Assembly (NCBI RefSeq): GCF_014851395.1
Contig: NW_024040040.1
Location: 12,028,711 to 12,092,710, forward strand
Source of the DNA: Micropterus salmoides
Lineage: Eukaryota; Chordata; Actinopteri; Centrarchiformes; Centrarchidae
Direction: 5' to 3'
Length of the DNA: 64,000 bases
Shown here: positions 37,412-49,212 of the stretch, piece after piece
Position numbering within the stretch: the stretch's first letter is position 1
Layout of the letters: each line of letters begins with the position of its first letter
Translations under genes and position numbers: made by a program
Notes under the pieces: generated by a model
Seen by the model: the letters and a program-made list of their open reading frames with translations, nothing else
Databases searched by the model: none
What the model was told of the DNA's origin: nothing

Positions 37412-38103
37412 CAGTGTTGGACAGTAACACGTTACTAGTAGTAGCTAGTAGTGTAATGGATTACTTTTCCAAAACAGTAATAATATTACAGTTATTAATC
37501 CAAGTAACAATGCATTACTGTGTACTGAACGCACCATCCTTGATGTGAATACGCGACTGTGCTGCAGCTCAGCAGTACTGTACCTTATGTTGTTCATGTC
37601 AGCAGTTAGCAAAAAGCTAAAGGATGAATGGAGAACAAGGGAGAGAGGCGTTCTTTCCACAGCTGTAAGTATGACCATTATTGTGTCACAGTCTAAGATG
37701 CAAAGAACATTGTTGTGCGTTAAACTTTGTGCGACCGGCAAAAAGCTTTCAACCGCGAACATTTCTGATTTATTGAAGCATCTGCTGAAGCAGAAACAGC
37801 AATGCGAAACTTACAGAAAAAAACTGATGCTTGGACTCGTCGGGATAGAGTTATGTAAAGCAACGTAACGTTTTGTAGAAATACTGAATACTGCTCTTAT
37901 AATACATGTGCAGAATAACAGTAGTTTCAAAGTCAGGATTTACTTGCATTATTTTTTTTTTTTATTTCAGCCGGTGGCGTTAAGAAATGTTATATGTTTT
38001 GTAAAAACCATACTCCTTGCTGCTGTTATGAATATGATGTTAGTTAAAAAGTTGGGAGTAACTAGTAACTTATTACAATTTCTGAGTAACTTGCCCAACA
38101 CGG
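37412..38103. mobile_element. hAT-type DNA transposon, internally deleted
   Basis: The left end 'cagtgttggacagtaacacg' with 'ttactagta' and the right end 'ctgagtaacttgcccaacac' are the inverted ends of a teleost hAT family whose consensus begins 'cagtgttgggcagtaacgcgttac'. A second inner copy of the end motif lies at 38051-38071 ('gttgggagtaactagtaact'). Only a remnant of the first coding exon survives (37545-37868) and the catalytic part is gone. The 8-base flanks do not match, so the target duplication has decayed or the right end is altered. Confidence 0.75.
37545..37868 (+). pseudogene. BED zinc-finger remnant of a hAT transposase
   Basis: The 107-codon frame carries CVKLCATGKKLSTANISDLL followed by KHLLKQKQQC (about residues 58-87). 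This follows the plan of a BED-type zinc finger at the N-terminus of hAT transposases: two cysteines, a 'GKKLS.AN.S.LLKHL' helix, then His and a final Cys/His. The cysteine pair is spaced C-x3-C rather than C-x2-C, so zinc binding is probably lost. There is no DDE domain, and the frame stops soon after. Its position between hAT ends supports the reading. Confidence 0.55.
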
Positions 38104-40199
38104 TGGCGATTCCGTTTAAAATAAATTGGTCCAGTTTTACAAATGCACCCTAGATGCCTTTGCTGTTTCATAGAAAACTTAATAAAACTAGCGCCTGGGA
38201 ACTGATACAATACTTCCATCCTTCATTTCCATGTCATCAGTGAAAAGAAACATCTATGAGAAGTCCACACTCTCATTAAGATAACCTTGAAACTTGAACA
38301 GTCACCCACAAAATCAACCCGCACACCTAATCACCAGCTCTCAGCCTTGGCCTTGATTTTTATGGGGAAATAAACGTGCTTGCACGTTCTGTGGCCTTTT
38401 CCTTTCCAGAGTGTTTTAAACATGGTGCCGGCATTATCAGCTTGCAGTCCACTCCAGCCAAAGGCAATTACGAGAAATGTAATGGGGGGTGCATTGTGTA
38501 GCTTTGATAGCACCTTGCTGAGCTTGGAGAAGACTAACCACTGAATCAGCATGCCACAGACAGTATATAATACCACATTATGACTTTATAATAGGGATGC
38601 GTTGACAAAAACATAAGGTTTGGGAGATCCTCACACAGCATCATTTGATAACGATGCCATTATTCTCTCAGTAGTGAAAATATTTCCAGGTAGTTAAAAA
38701 TAATCCATTATTAACTCTGCTTGTTGATTTGAATCAATTTCAAATATATTAAAGGACTTGTTAAATTAAAGGAACCACCAGAGACTTCAGGAAGACCAGC
38801 AAACCCAGCTATACTGTACAATTCAACTACTCATATGATTTGGCAACAATGTCCTAACATTATGAAATTACACCATTTACAGTGACATGTCTGCTGTCAA
38901 AGACTGTATTCTACCACAACTTTTTTAAATAAATGGTTCGACAGCTATAATCCAAAGGTCCCCTCACAGGTCAGATACACAAGGAAATGAGGGGAAGGCT
39001 ACGGTTGTGAATCTTTCTTGTTCTCAGGTATCTCTTGGAAGAAAAATAAAGATTGACTGCCTAATTACATAAAGATAAAACTGAACACAAATACAGTTGA
39101 TTATGCATGAATAAAATATGCCTTTGAGTGGAATGAAACCTTTAACAGAATCAAAAACTCCAACTTGGATTAAATTGTTACCAAATTAAACTCTGCTTAA
39201 TGAAAAACCTGCCAGTTGATTTAGGAGACAACTTCAGGAAGTGAGTTGTGAGTGAGACTAATATCTGATACTGAACTGTCCCAAATGAGTAATACAGTTG
39301 GAAATACCTTATAACTCTGAACTGTGAATGACGAGAAAATAGTATATATAATATATTTTTATGCAAAAGCCTTTTCAACCCACTCAAATGGCTGAATCAT
39401 CAAGTGGTCCTGCACTAAAAAAAAGTCTACAACCCCAATCCAACCCCTTGGATTGATTTTTTTCTCTAGCAATCGAAAATGTGAAATTGAGACTTCAAAG
39501 TGTTTTCTCAACAATAGTAACTGTGAGCATGCTGTGTGCAGTTCAATGGACCTTTCTTATGTTATGTAATTGCATGATTGCAGCATATTTAAAAGTCTGA
39601 CATAAGTCACCACAGGCTGCTGTTTCGTGTGGCGTTTATGCCACTTTGTGGAATGAAAGGTGCAAAGTTCAGCATTAACAGTGTGCTCCAGATGTAGCAT
39701 CTGCTCCTTGCACATGTGACCGTTTGTGCGTAGGTGGGTGTTTGTCTTTAGCTTCTTTGTAAAAAGCTTGAATGTGCCGCTTCAAATGAACCCATCAGCT
39801 GTCTAATCCTTAACTGAAATTGTTGCACTTCAAAGACTCTGGCTTCTAGGCAGCCGATCCTCAGACTGCATTGCGTGCTGTCAATGAGACACTCTGCACT
39901 GCCAGAGCTGCATCCCTTCTGGCCTTTTAGGACTTTTAGTCCACCTTTAAAACCCTGAAACAGCAGATGCCTCTTGCTGATTTTGCTGTCTTCTAAATAT
40001 CTGGGCCGTTACCCTGACGGTTTGACCCTCCCAGATCATATTTGAGTAGTGGATCTGTACCTTTACTTTACACCCTCTTGAGTAATCCCCCAGGGTTTCT
40101 TCCTGTGCCTTCCTACCAGCTCCCTCTGCTCCAGTTGAAGTCTTTGTTGTGTCACACATTCTGCAATTTCTCTTGTCCTTACAATACTGACTAAAGTCT
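38104..40199. other. Non-coding, unique
   Basis: No host gene recognised. The part at about 39840-40199, directly upstream of the LINE relic, may be its decayed continuation but could not be aligned to a domain. Confidence 0.45.
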
Positions 40200-40830
40200 A
40201 CTTTTCCATCATCTTTTCTTCCTCAGACACACAGCCTATCTCTGCTTGAGTAGGTGACATATCAAGTTGGATGTTTGCCCACCGCTTTAAGCTTATCACC
40301 GGTGACAACAACATAGTGAATCCTGCCCAGACCACTAAGCATCTCGGTGTGATCCCTAGCAGCAAATTGTCAAATGAGGCCCTCATTGCAGCCACAAAAT
40401 TGTTCCTGCAGATTTGTGCTTTAAAACACTGGTTAAACCAGAATATTCACTCACCAGGGACCTGGCTCTGCTTGTCTGATCTTTAATCATCTCCTGTCTG
40501 CAACTCCAACCCAGAGGGACTCAGATGTCCAAAGTATTTTCTTCAGCTACTATAATTCTACAGCTACCTGTGGTCTTCCCCAAGTTTCCCAGTGCCCATC
40601 ACTCCTCGCAAACAGCTTTGCCCTCTTTCATCTCAAGCTGGTGTGACTTTACAAGGCTATAAAGGGAACACCTCCATACCTCCAGGCCATTGTCAGGTCC
40701 CCCACACCACCCCTTCCGCTTGTAATACCATATTGCTCTGCCTACTCATGTAAAAACCTGGACATTGTCCCACGAAGCCTTGGCTTCCCTCCCTCCTGAT
40801 TGGCAAATAATGAAAGTTGGTGTGGACATT
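40200..40830 (+). pseudogene. L2-clade LINE reverse-transcriptase C-terminal relic
   Basis: A plus-strand frame at about 40255-40486 reads DISSWM-FAHRFKLITGDNN-IV-P, then TKHLGVIPSSKLS. This is the region after the catalytic motif in L2-like LINEs ('DISSWM..H.LKLN..KTEL ... LGV..D..L'). Farther on, in another frame near 40663, KGTPPYLQAIVRSPTPPLPL matches the downstream 'APYLQ.LV...TP.R.LR' part. The change of frame and several stops show it is dead. The catalytic reverse-transcriptase motif itself is not preserved in this fragment. The L2 clade is assigned by recalled pattern. Confidence 0.7.
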
Positions 40831-41149
40831 TTAGGAAAACACTCACTCCCCATTATGCCTGCATATGCTAGAAACTAATCTCTTTAAGAAACACTCAACA
40901 TTTCTTGTATTTCTTCCACAACGGTGCCAAACTAATTGAAGAACACTGCAGTGGCTCTCCATTTATTTTAATTATTCTGAAATCTTTTCAGATGTTCCTT
41001 ATTTTCCATTTAGCCCTCAAGCATACTTAGAAGAACTGCCACATTTGTGTTTGCTCTGGAGCTGAACCCTGAGGCCATCAGCCACCTGCAGCACAACCTA
41101 CTGGCTGAGCAGCTGGGTTAAAGGGATGGTAGGGGTGGAAGTGAGAGAT

Positions 41150-43440
41150 AAATGCAATATAGGCCTAAGAAAAAAAAAGGAAAAAAAAAACTTACTTCCA
41201 TCTATTGTCATAGGGAATGTGGGAGCGCTGGCTAACAAGATGGATGAGCCCCCTGCATTGGCCCGGACATAGGCTAGTGGGACTCTAATGTTCACTGTGA
41301 TGTGGCTTTATTTTGAGCTCCTGCACTGGACTCTGTAGGGAGCTTTCCATATGAGCGAACCGAGGAAAACAAAGAGATAAGATGAAGGGAAGGGGCTTTG
41401 CTATTTTTATTCTTTCTAGAAGGTTTATTTCTCAAGAGCAGATGCTGTCTTACTGGTTCGACCATATTACTTACTTTCATCAGCCGTTGCTGTTAGCATT
41501 GTGTTGCATCAAGATTTGCAATTACGATTCTCCAGCACCCTGATTGATTGAAAAGCCTTTTGATCTTTACTATGGCTCTCAATTGAGAGTCAATAGTGCT
41601 GTGTAACTTCCATGAATGTGTTCACTGACTTGATGACTCTTCTCTTCTTGTGCGACCATTACACTAATTTTAAGTATTTACATAGTTGCACACTGTTACT
41701 TTAACTCTGGGAGGCATCTGGAAGGTGCATAATCTATTTCATCTATGTGTTAGAGTGGGCAAGGTGAATAAGTGAGCAATTATATGAATCAGGCGTTGCA
41801 AGATGTGAGCAAGACAAAATATCTTGTTGTGAGATTACAATGATGCAAGATTCATCTGACACTGATAACATACTGTACTGGCTCTTTACACGGCATAATG
41901 TTAATTGTTGTAATGTTGTAAACATGCACAATACCAATTAGGCAGTGCGTTTGTTCAACATTGATACTCCTTGAAGGTATTGAGCTGTTAACACAACCTG
42001 CAATGGACATTCCAGAAAACCTTCAGTGATTTCATTCTGTTTCCCCTTAATTGTGGTACATTTTAGTATTAAAGCACATTTTATGACCATCCTTTGACCA
42101 AAATCAGAATTACCTAGTCGTATGTATGGCCTTTGTTCAGCAAGCACTTGTTTACATGATTGCTAACTATGCCTTGTGTTGAAGAGGGGTAGACAAAGGA
42201 GGAGAGACAAGTACTGTAATCACGAATGGTGTCATGAACTATCACGAGCTTATAGACAAATTCACTTTTATTACGAGATGGGGTTAGTAAAAACTCAATT
42301 TTAGGTTTATGAAAAGCTAAATGTATCACTTAATAAATGCACATAGATTTTAGTTTTGCTTTTTTTTTTTTTTTTATATCATCAGCTTTCATGTCATTCA
42401 TGCCATCCATATACCATCTACAGTCAGTCACTAAAACACAGCTTCTTGACTGCATTCTTCAAAACCTCCATCATATCCCTGGTCCCAAGAGGCAGAGGAA
42501 CCTGTTGCTGTGACCTCTGTGGTAATAAAAGTTTTCTTGAGACTTGTACTGCTTATCTCATATCCATCACTGACCCCTGTTAGATCCACTGCAGTTTGCC
42601 TACAGAGCCAACAGGTCAGTGGAGGGCATCTCATCCCAAAGCTGCTACAAACCAAGCCCTCCCAGCTGGCTGTGCCTGATCCCATCTGTTGGTGGATCAT
42701 CAGCTTCCCAACTGGTAAGACATAACAACTGAAGCTTGAAAAGCAAAAGTTGGACATGCTCATCCTCAGCATTGGCCCCTCTACAGGGGGTGTTCACTTT
42801 CTCCTGTGTTATCCTCATTCTACACAACTGGCCGCACTTCCAAAGACCTCTCTGTGAAGCTCCTAAAGTTTGCTGACAGTACAACTGTTTAGCCATTCAC
42901 ATCACCTTATTCGTGATGGTGACAAGTCAGCGTACAAACATGAGGCGGAACAGCTGGCTGTCTGGTTTAGCCAAAACAACCTGGGATTACATGCTGCAAA
43001 AATAGTACAGATGACGGTAGACGCCGGGAGGAGCTCCTCTGCTTCCCATCAGTGTCAGAAGTCATCTAATTTGTGCTCCTTGGATTTTTCTTCAAGGTCT
43101 GTAATGGAGGAGTTACATCAGCTTCATCCTGACAAAAGCTCAACAGACAGAGAATTTTTACTCTGCAATAATTGTGTCCATCTGAGATATGCACCTAGTG
43201 TGACAGAACCAGGCGACATCATGTCATCCATCATTCGCAACAATTTGCCCTACCTCTAGGAACTGTATAGCACCAGGATCAGGAAGCATGTGACGATGCG
43301 CCTCCATCTGGGAAGTGCTTATAGAATTGTTGACACCAAGACCACTAGATGCATGAACAGCTCTGAGCTGTCTCCTTAATTAACAAAGATCCACCCGGCT
43401 CCCTCAACTCGTCACCGATGCCCTTGTAAGAAAACAGATA
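41150..43440 (+). pseudogene. CR1/Rex1-like LINE ORF2 relic (endonuclease start plus reverse transcriptase)
   Basis: At 41190-41340 the frame LPSIVIGNVGALANKMDE matches the start of the apurinic endonuclease ('PSI..GNVRSLANKMDEL'). From about 42440 the reverse transcriptase follows in broken frames. They read FFKTSIISLVP, then VVIKVFLRLVL, the DNA phrase for DPLQFAYRANRSVE near 42585, KLLQTKPSQLAVPDPICWWI, and VKLLKFADSTTV at 42854-42890. Then come IRDGDKSAYKHEAEQLAVWF and NNLGLHAAKIVQMTVD (42900-43030). The last recognisable piece is SAYRIVDTKTTRCMNS near 43316-43365. The order is that of a single element. The 'FADD' catalytic box reads FADS, and there are many stops and deletions. The stretch 41340-42430 is not recognisable. 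Confidence 0.75.
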
Positions 43441-46386
43441 TTGCCAGCTATTACCCAAGATAAATCCTTTTTAGTGCATACAGTGTGTATCTGGAAATAC
43501 AAAAAGAGGAAACACTACATTATTTATTTTGTTCTTTTGAAATATTTACATTGACGGATGAGCACAATGGGTATATGTAGTAATGTAATGTAACACATTT
43601 GGTGCCCCCAAATAGTTTTGAAAGATGAGTAGAACTTTTGAACTAGAATTCACAGAAATTATTTTACAAACCGTTGATACATTTGCCACTGCTAGATAGC
43701 AATATAATGAGAGTCCAGTCATCTGTGGACAGAGTACGTAACTCACTGCTGTTAAGGAAGCACTTTGTATTTAACTGTGTTTTAAGTTTGAATTGCTTAT
43801 TAATATCTCCCTTTGGGTTGACAATGTAAATTCACTACCCTCCTTTCAGCAAATAAGGAAATCTATAGGGTCTCATTAAGTAAAGATGGCATATGAGTCT
43901 CTCTTCATTTACACACAAAATCCGAGCTTTAAAACTGCTATTTATACAAAGATCCTTTATCCAACCAAGGATTAGTCCTCCTAGCCATCAGGACATCATA
44001 CAATTTAATAATTCCTCAAAGAACAATGTAGGACTCTGTCTATCTGACTCTCACTTTTGCTCATTAAATAAAGCAATCACCAAATCTGGGGATTTAGCTG
44101 TAAGCCAGGACTGATCATCTCTCAGATCTTATACATGCTGGCACTTCCGTATAGTGCTGTATTACAATGAGGGATCAAAAATAGGAAAATTACATTAAAC
44201 TTGAGACCAGCTGTGTCACATGTGAGACCAAGAAATAATGGGGTGAGGGAAACTACTTGACCATGAGACTCAGGACACCCAGTTCAAAAACTAGTAGAAA
44301 CCTGTTGTTTTGTTGTTTTGTTTTTTGCAAGAACCCTCATTTTTATTGTATCATTATATACAGTGTTGTGAAATAACATTTGAGACACAGCTTCCCAGTA
44401 TAATAAAATGGACTGATCTAATGCAGTCACAGTCATTACTGTATGTTAGTAATAAATGGCGGTGACCTTATCCTTTAGTAACAGACTGCGACAGAACAGC
44501 AGACAAAGCTGAGGAGAATATTAATGCTAGTATTTGTGTGATTTTGGCCATTTGTGTTTAGTACACTGTATGTAACTTCTGCAAACAATATGACACCCTT
44601 AACACCATGAATACCCCTTTTTCATTCTGCTCACAATTAACGTCCACATTCATTGACAATATACTCTTCAGTGAGTAATGGCATGCGATGGCTCAACATC
44701 ATATTTGAGCTCTTTGGTATTTTTCTCAGTTCACCCTGGGCCCTGGAAGAGACAAGCAACAGTGGAACCTATTAGCATGAGAATGATTAATGTGGACAGA
44801 TGAACCCTGTACTGTAAATCATTCTTAAAATTTGATGCCCAGGATGCTGTGTAATTACATGATCACAAATGACCCTGACAAATAGTCATGGGAGTGCACT
44901 GGAGATGGTATTTAATGTTGATTCATGACTTTGTGTTATGTGTGCTCAAATCTCTCCTGATCGATGTGTGAAATTTGGGGATCTGCAGGCCCTGTGTACT
45001 AGACAGCAGTGAACCCTGTTTCTGTTAACACATAAATAATATAATCATAAACATAATCAAGAATCATGATGGTAAAAACAGGAAAAGTGGCTCAAATTGA
45101 AAATAAACAATATTTCAACTATAATTGGAGCTTGCTGTTAAATGAGAATTCTGTTAAATGAGAATTTCTTCAAATAAAACTGTTAACTGCATTGCTTTAC
45201 TCAGCTAATTATTTTCTAGCTAATTATGGCCTTATTAGCCAACTGTCATAAAGTACCTCATACAATTTACATCTACTTACTTATGTTATGGCCACATACC
45301 ATTTATCAATTGCAATCAACTGAGCAGCCACTGAGGCTACGGGCCTTCATGAGACTGACAGACAGTGTTTCACAGTACTGCTGGGGGTAGTGAGGGCTCC
45401 TCCTGACATCAGCTATCACATCCACTGATTTGGGTGGGTTCACACCAGAGACCTTCAATTCCTTATACAGAAGCTGTCTCAAATCACGGGCCGGGTCCTC
45501 AGAAGGACAGAGGTGAGTCCTTGATAAATCCTGAAGGCCAGGCTGAACCAATGCCTTGTCTGAAAAATGACACTGTGTAGCCTGTCAGACTGAAAATAAT
45601 GATGCATTCAAGGAACCCTCATCAACTAAAAGTTTATGAGCAAATGGCCAAATGTGTGAAAGTGCCACTCTGTAACTAGGGCATGGTACCTGAATTTACA
45701 GTAATAGATGTACTGTATAACATTTCACTTAAACAAATGATGGACAGGTACCCATAACTTCCATTCCTTGAAATGCCCTGTGAACAAAAAGGTGGAGTTT
45801 AACAATTCCATTATTTACACCTCGCAGTGGCTTTTTTATTGGTCTGCTTCAAGCGATTAATAAAACAAGGGATCAATTACCACCTGAGTGCAAATACCTG
45901 GTAAATGGAACATGTTCACATGGTATTTACCAACTTCATGAGTTATGGGGGATTGTCCGTCAATATTATTTAACTGGCCACTGCTCAATGGATTATGGGA
46001 TATTGAGTGCTGCAGTGTCCTCGAAATTGGGGGGGGGGGGGCTGCATTTCTTTAGACATATGAATTGGGACAGACCTCTTGACATGTGTTTAGTCTAGAA
46101 ATGCAGACCTTGGAGAATCCGGTCCCTGAATTGGGACACAAGCAAGAGTCACAAGTGTCCTGAACTACAAATAGATGGGCCTCTGGAAGGGTATAAGGAA
46201 AAGAGCAATGGGGAGAGCACACATTCTTAGAGGGCAGTGCTGACGATTGTTGCATCTGAGGCTCAGGAAACACGAACATGTATATGTATGCAAACTCCCT
46301 GTAGTGCAATACCTGACATATAGTGCAATTTTCTCTGTGTCAATAAGCCCATTGCTCAGTCCCATTACGTGAGTTTTTCAGGACTC
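43441..46386. other. Long non-coding stretch
   Basis: No clear gene or transposon. Present are a (TTTTG)n patch at about 44306-44332, a direct repeat 'ctgttaaatgagaatt' at about 45134-45165 and a run of 13 G at 46029-46041. A protein-like minus-strand frame at 45306-45551 is discussed as a finding. Confidence 0.45.
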
Positions 46387-46839
46387 TTAAAGGTTCAGTG
46401 TGTAATATTTCTGAGGATCTATTGACAGAAATGCAATATAAGATCCATAACTATGTTTTCAGTGGTGTATAAAGACCTTACATAATGACCCATTATGTTT
46501 TTATTACCTTAGAATGAGCCATTTTTATCTACATAACCACGGACACCCCCTTCTATGGAGGTCGGTGTATTTTGTCATCATGTTTCTACTGTAGCCGACA
46601 ACAGCGTTACGTTGTGTAATTCTGGCTGTGCCTGTCACTACATTGAATACATACATAGAAGAAGAAGAGGGAATAATAATAATAATACAGTCTGCGTAGT
46701 CTTCTGGTTTATAAGAAGTAAGAAGAGAAGTGACATTTGGACAAATCAACGAGCACACACGTTATTTAGCATGAAAGCTGTTGATAGCTTTAGCTAGAAG
46801 CTGGCCATAATCACCGAGAGACGTGAGGTGTTTCTCCTG

Positions 46840-48180
46840 TCAGTGGTGTGAAATATGTAGCTGCCTTAATTTCATGCCGCCTACTTATTCTCCAGCCTCT
46901 GGGTTGGCTTTGCCAGTTACGTTAGCGAGACAAGATCATGTAAGGTTAGTTGGATTGGTTTGACTTGTGGTGTAAAATATGTAGTTGGATTCATTTCATG
47001 TAGTTATTCTCTCTCTCCAGCGCTCTGTTTTGGCTTTGTCGATAACATTCGTGAGACAATCAGCTGATCACTAATTGGCAATAAAATGGTAGCTTACACA
47101 GGGCTCAACGTTAAATTTTTTTGCAACTGTGGGTTTGAAACTGCAGTGGGTTTGAAACTTACTGGCCCAAAGACAATTTTTACTGGCCCTCCTTCCAAAA
47201 GTGTTCGTTTATTAAAAAAAACCCAACAAAAATGTAACCACAGTTAAAATTATAAAAAATAAAAAGGTTAACAAAACAATTTACTTTTAAAACAAAACAT
47301 ACTAACAGACTCAAATATGACATGCTCTCCTGCTGACAGCCATTTCTGAAAAATGTACACAGAGCAGCGGACACAAGTCGCCTCTATCCTGATGAACAGG
47401 TTGCCATGGTAGCGACCTGTCAATCACAAGGTAGTCCCGTCCAAAAGCATACGCTGCATTATCGTCTATTTTCACCATAATATACTAAATGAACATCATG
47501 CTGTGAAGAAGACTTGAAACTAGCGACTGAGACCATAAACTCATTTAAAAGTGTTTACTGAGGTAATAAATCAGCTGAGAAGTAGCAACATTTTACCATT
47601 ATTTCTAATAGAACTCGCCCCCTGCTGGCCGTCAGAGAGAATACAGCTTTAAGTTCTGTCTGCATGGTTTCACTTTGGACGCAGGTTGCCGCATGATTGA
47701 GATTATAGAAATAACATTTGACAACCTCTCGTCACGTAACTACAACTCTGGATTGGACATCGGTACGCGCCAAGAGCTGCAAAACAACTGCAGGATGTTG
47801 AGTTTCTTTTTTGTCTTTTTTTAAATACTAATGTTTTTGCACTGGCCTGATCGGGCCAGTGAGTTGCTAGTTCAACTATCCCGACGTTACATTTTACTGG
47901 CCCTGGGCCATCAGGCCACCGTTATCGCCGTTGTCCAGCCCTGTTACAGCTGGAAGCTCAGATCAGACAGCTAAACCTTTAGCTGGTAGAAAAAATATGT
48001 TGTTGGATTAGTTTTATGTAGTTAATCTCTCTCTCCAGAGCTCTGTTATGGCTTTGTTATGTGGACAGAAATGTGTCCTTACCTTCCTTGGACAAACAGA
48101 TGATGAATATTATAGGCAATAAAACGGTAACAGCAAGGAAGCTCAGATCAGCAGCTAAACTTCACATTTTACTGCTCTGG
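46840..48180. repeat. Tandem units inside the large element, interrupted by an insertion
   Basis: Three units start 'ggtgtgaaatatgtagctgc' (46847), 'ggtgtaaaatatgtagttgg' (46968) and 'ggtagaaaaaatatgttgtt' (47982). Each continues with 'atttcatgtagttattctct' or similar, 'ctccag..ctctg', 'tggctttg' and, in units two and three, 'ggcaataaaa(t/c)ggta' and 'ggaagctcagatcag'. A truncated fourth copy begins at about 48150. The second unit is split by the nested element. Confidence 0.75.
47099..47943. mobile_element. Nested hAT-like element
   Basis: The element starts CAGGGCTCAACG and ends GTCCAGCCCTG, and both sides are flanked by ttaca (47094-47098 and 47944-47948). Removing the element and one ttaca restores a continuous repeat unit that aligns with the neighbouring unit ('ggtaacagcaaggaagctca'), so both boundaries are well supported. 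Inside, 'tttttactggccct' and the inverted 'cactggcctgatcgggccag' are characteristic. No transposase is present. The short 5-bp duplication is at the low end for hAT. Confidence 0.75.
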
Positions 48181-48949
48181 TGGAAAACATGTATTTCTTT
48201 TTACTGCTAATGGTGATATATAACATGACTGTGCGCCTATCAAGTGACCAATAATGAATACTTTCTGAATTTTTTGGCTTCCCTACTGTGCACACAAATG
48301 TGTAATTTGTACTTTCACATGCTAAATGCCCATTAAAAACACGTTGCACCGTTTTACCACAAGCTAAAATTATGGTTGTCAGTACAGCTTTGTATTTCTG
48401 TTGTATTTTAAAAAAAGAAATAAAAAGACATTTGATAAGATTTGCATGTTTATCTAATTAAGCAAAGTGAAAGGGAGCCTTGATCCTCACCAGCCAATAC
48501 CTTTCATGTATTATGTGGTTTATAATGGACTGTGGTGCAGAAACAGTGAGCTTACATTGTCCTGTTGTCTGTCATTGGTCATACTTGATGCACAAGATGT
48601 GGCTGTTTTTGAGATGTTCTTCATTTACTTTGGTGTGTACAGATGAGCCAACCCTCCCAAGAAAAAAACAGTATGATTACAGTACAGTAAAACAATGTAT
48701 TACAGGAGTATGATAAATCATGTAGCACTTCCATTTCTTGATGTGGCTGTTGTTTATTAATGAACAAAAAAACATTTGGTTTTACTGAATAATTATATTT
48801 TTAATATATCTATCTAGAGAAACCGGATTTCTTGACTGGCAACTCTACCCGTAGCTATACTAGTTGCGTGGATAGGGAAGGGGGGGTACAATTTACAACT
48901 CTCACCACTAGATGTCACTAAAACTTACACACTGAACCTTTTTTATCCT

Positions 48950-49212
48950 TTCCCCCTCAACACTATCAGCACTCATTATCATTACACTATTTATTCATTC
49001 CTGTTATTTATTGTTACACTTCTGTAAATAATAATAACTGTTCATTACCGCAATCTATTGTTACACTTCTATTAATACTGTATAATACTGCACAAAAACA
49101 TTTATTATTTATTATATTCTACTACTATTATTTTTATTCCTTTTATGCCTTGATGTGCAAGCAAGCATCCGTAACAAAGAATATCCCCTCGGGGACCAAT
49201 AAAGTATTCTGA
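48950..49212 (+). mobile_element. LINE 3' non-coding tail
   Basis: AT-rich sequence with 'ttattgttacacttctgt' repeated, then 'ccttgatgtgcaagcaag' and 'atcccctcggggaccaataa' with agtattctg. The closing phrase 'cctcggggatcaataaagta' is the 3' end of an abundant teleost LINE family, here on the plus strand. No coding part is recognisable. Confidence 0.75.

Larger units (their letters stand above)
46388..48941. mobile_element. Large non-autonomous DNA element with 17-bp inverted ends
   Basis: The left end aaaggttcagtgtgtaa (46388-46404) and the right end ttacacactgaaccttt (48925-48941) are exact reverse complements. Just inside the right end is 'caccactagatgtcactaaa', a phrase typical of this recurrent teleost repeat. 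There is no transposase. The interior contains a tandem array of a roughly 120-165 bp unit, and a second transposon (47099-47943) has inserted into it. A target duplication could not be settled. Confidence 0.8.

Noticed and set aside
45880..45935. Inverted 'ggtaaat...atttacc' with a SINE-like phrase
   Set aside because: Arms of only seven bases and no extended match to a family.
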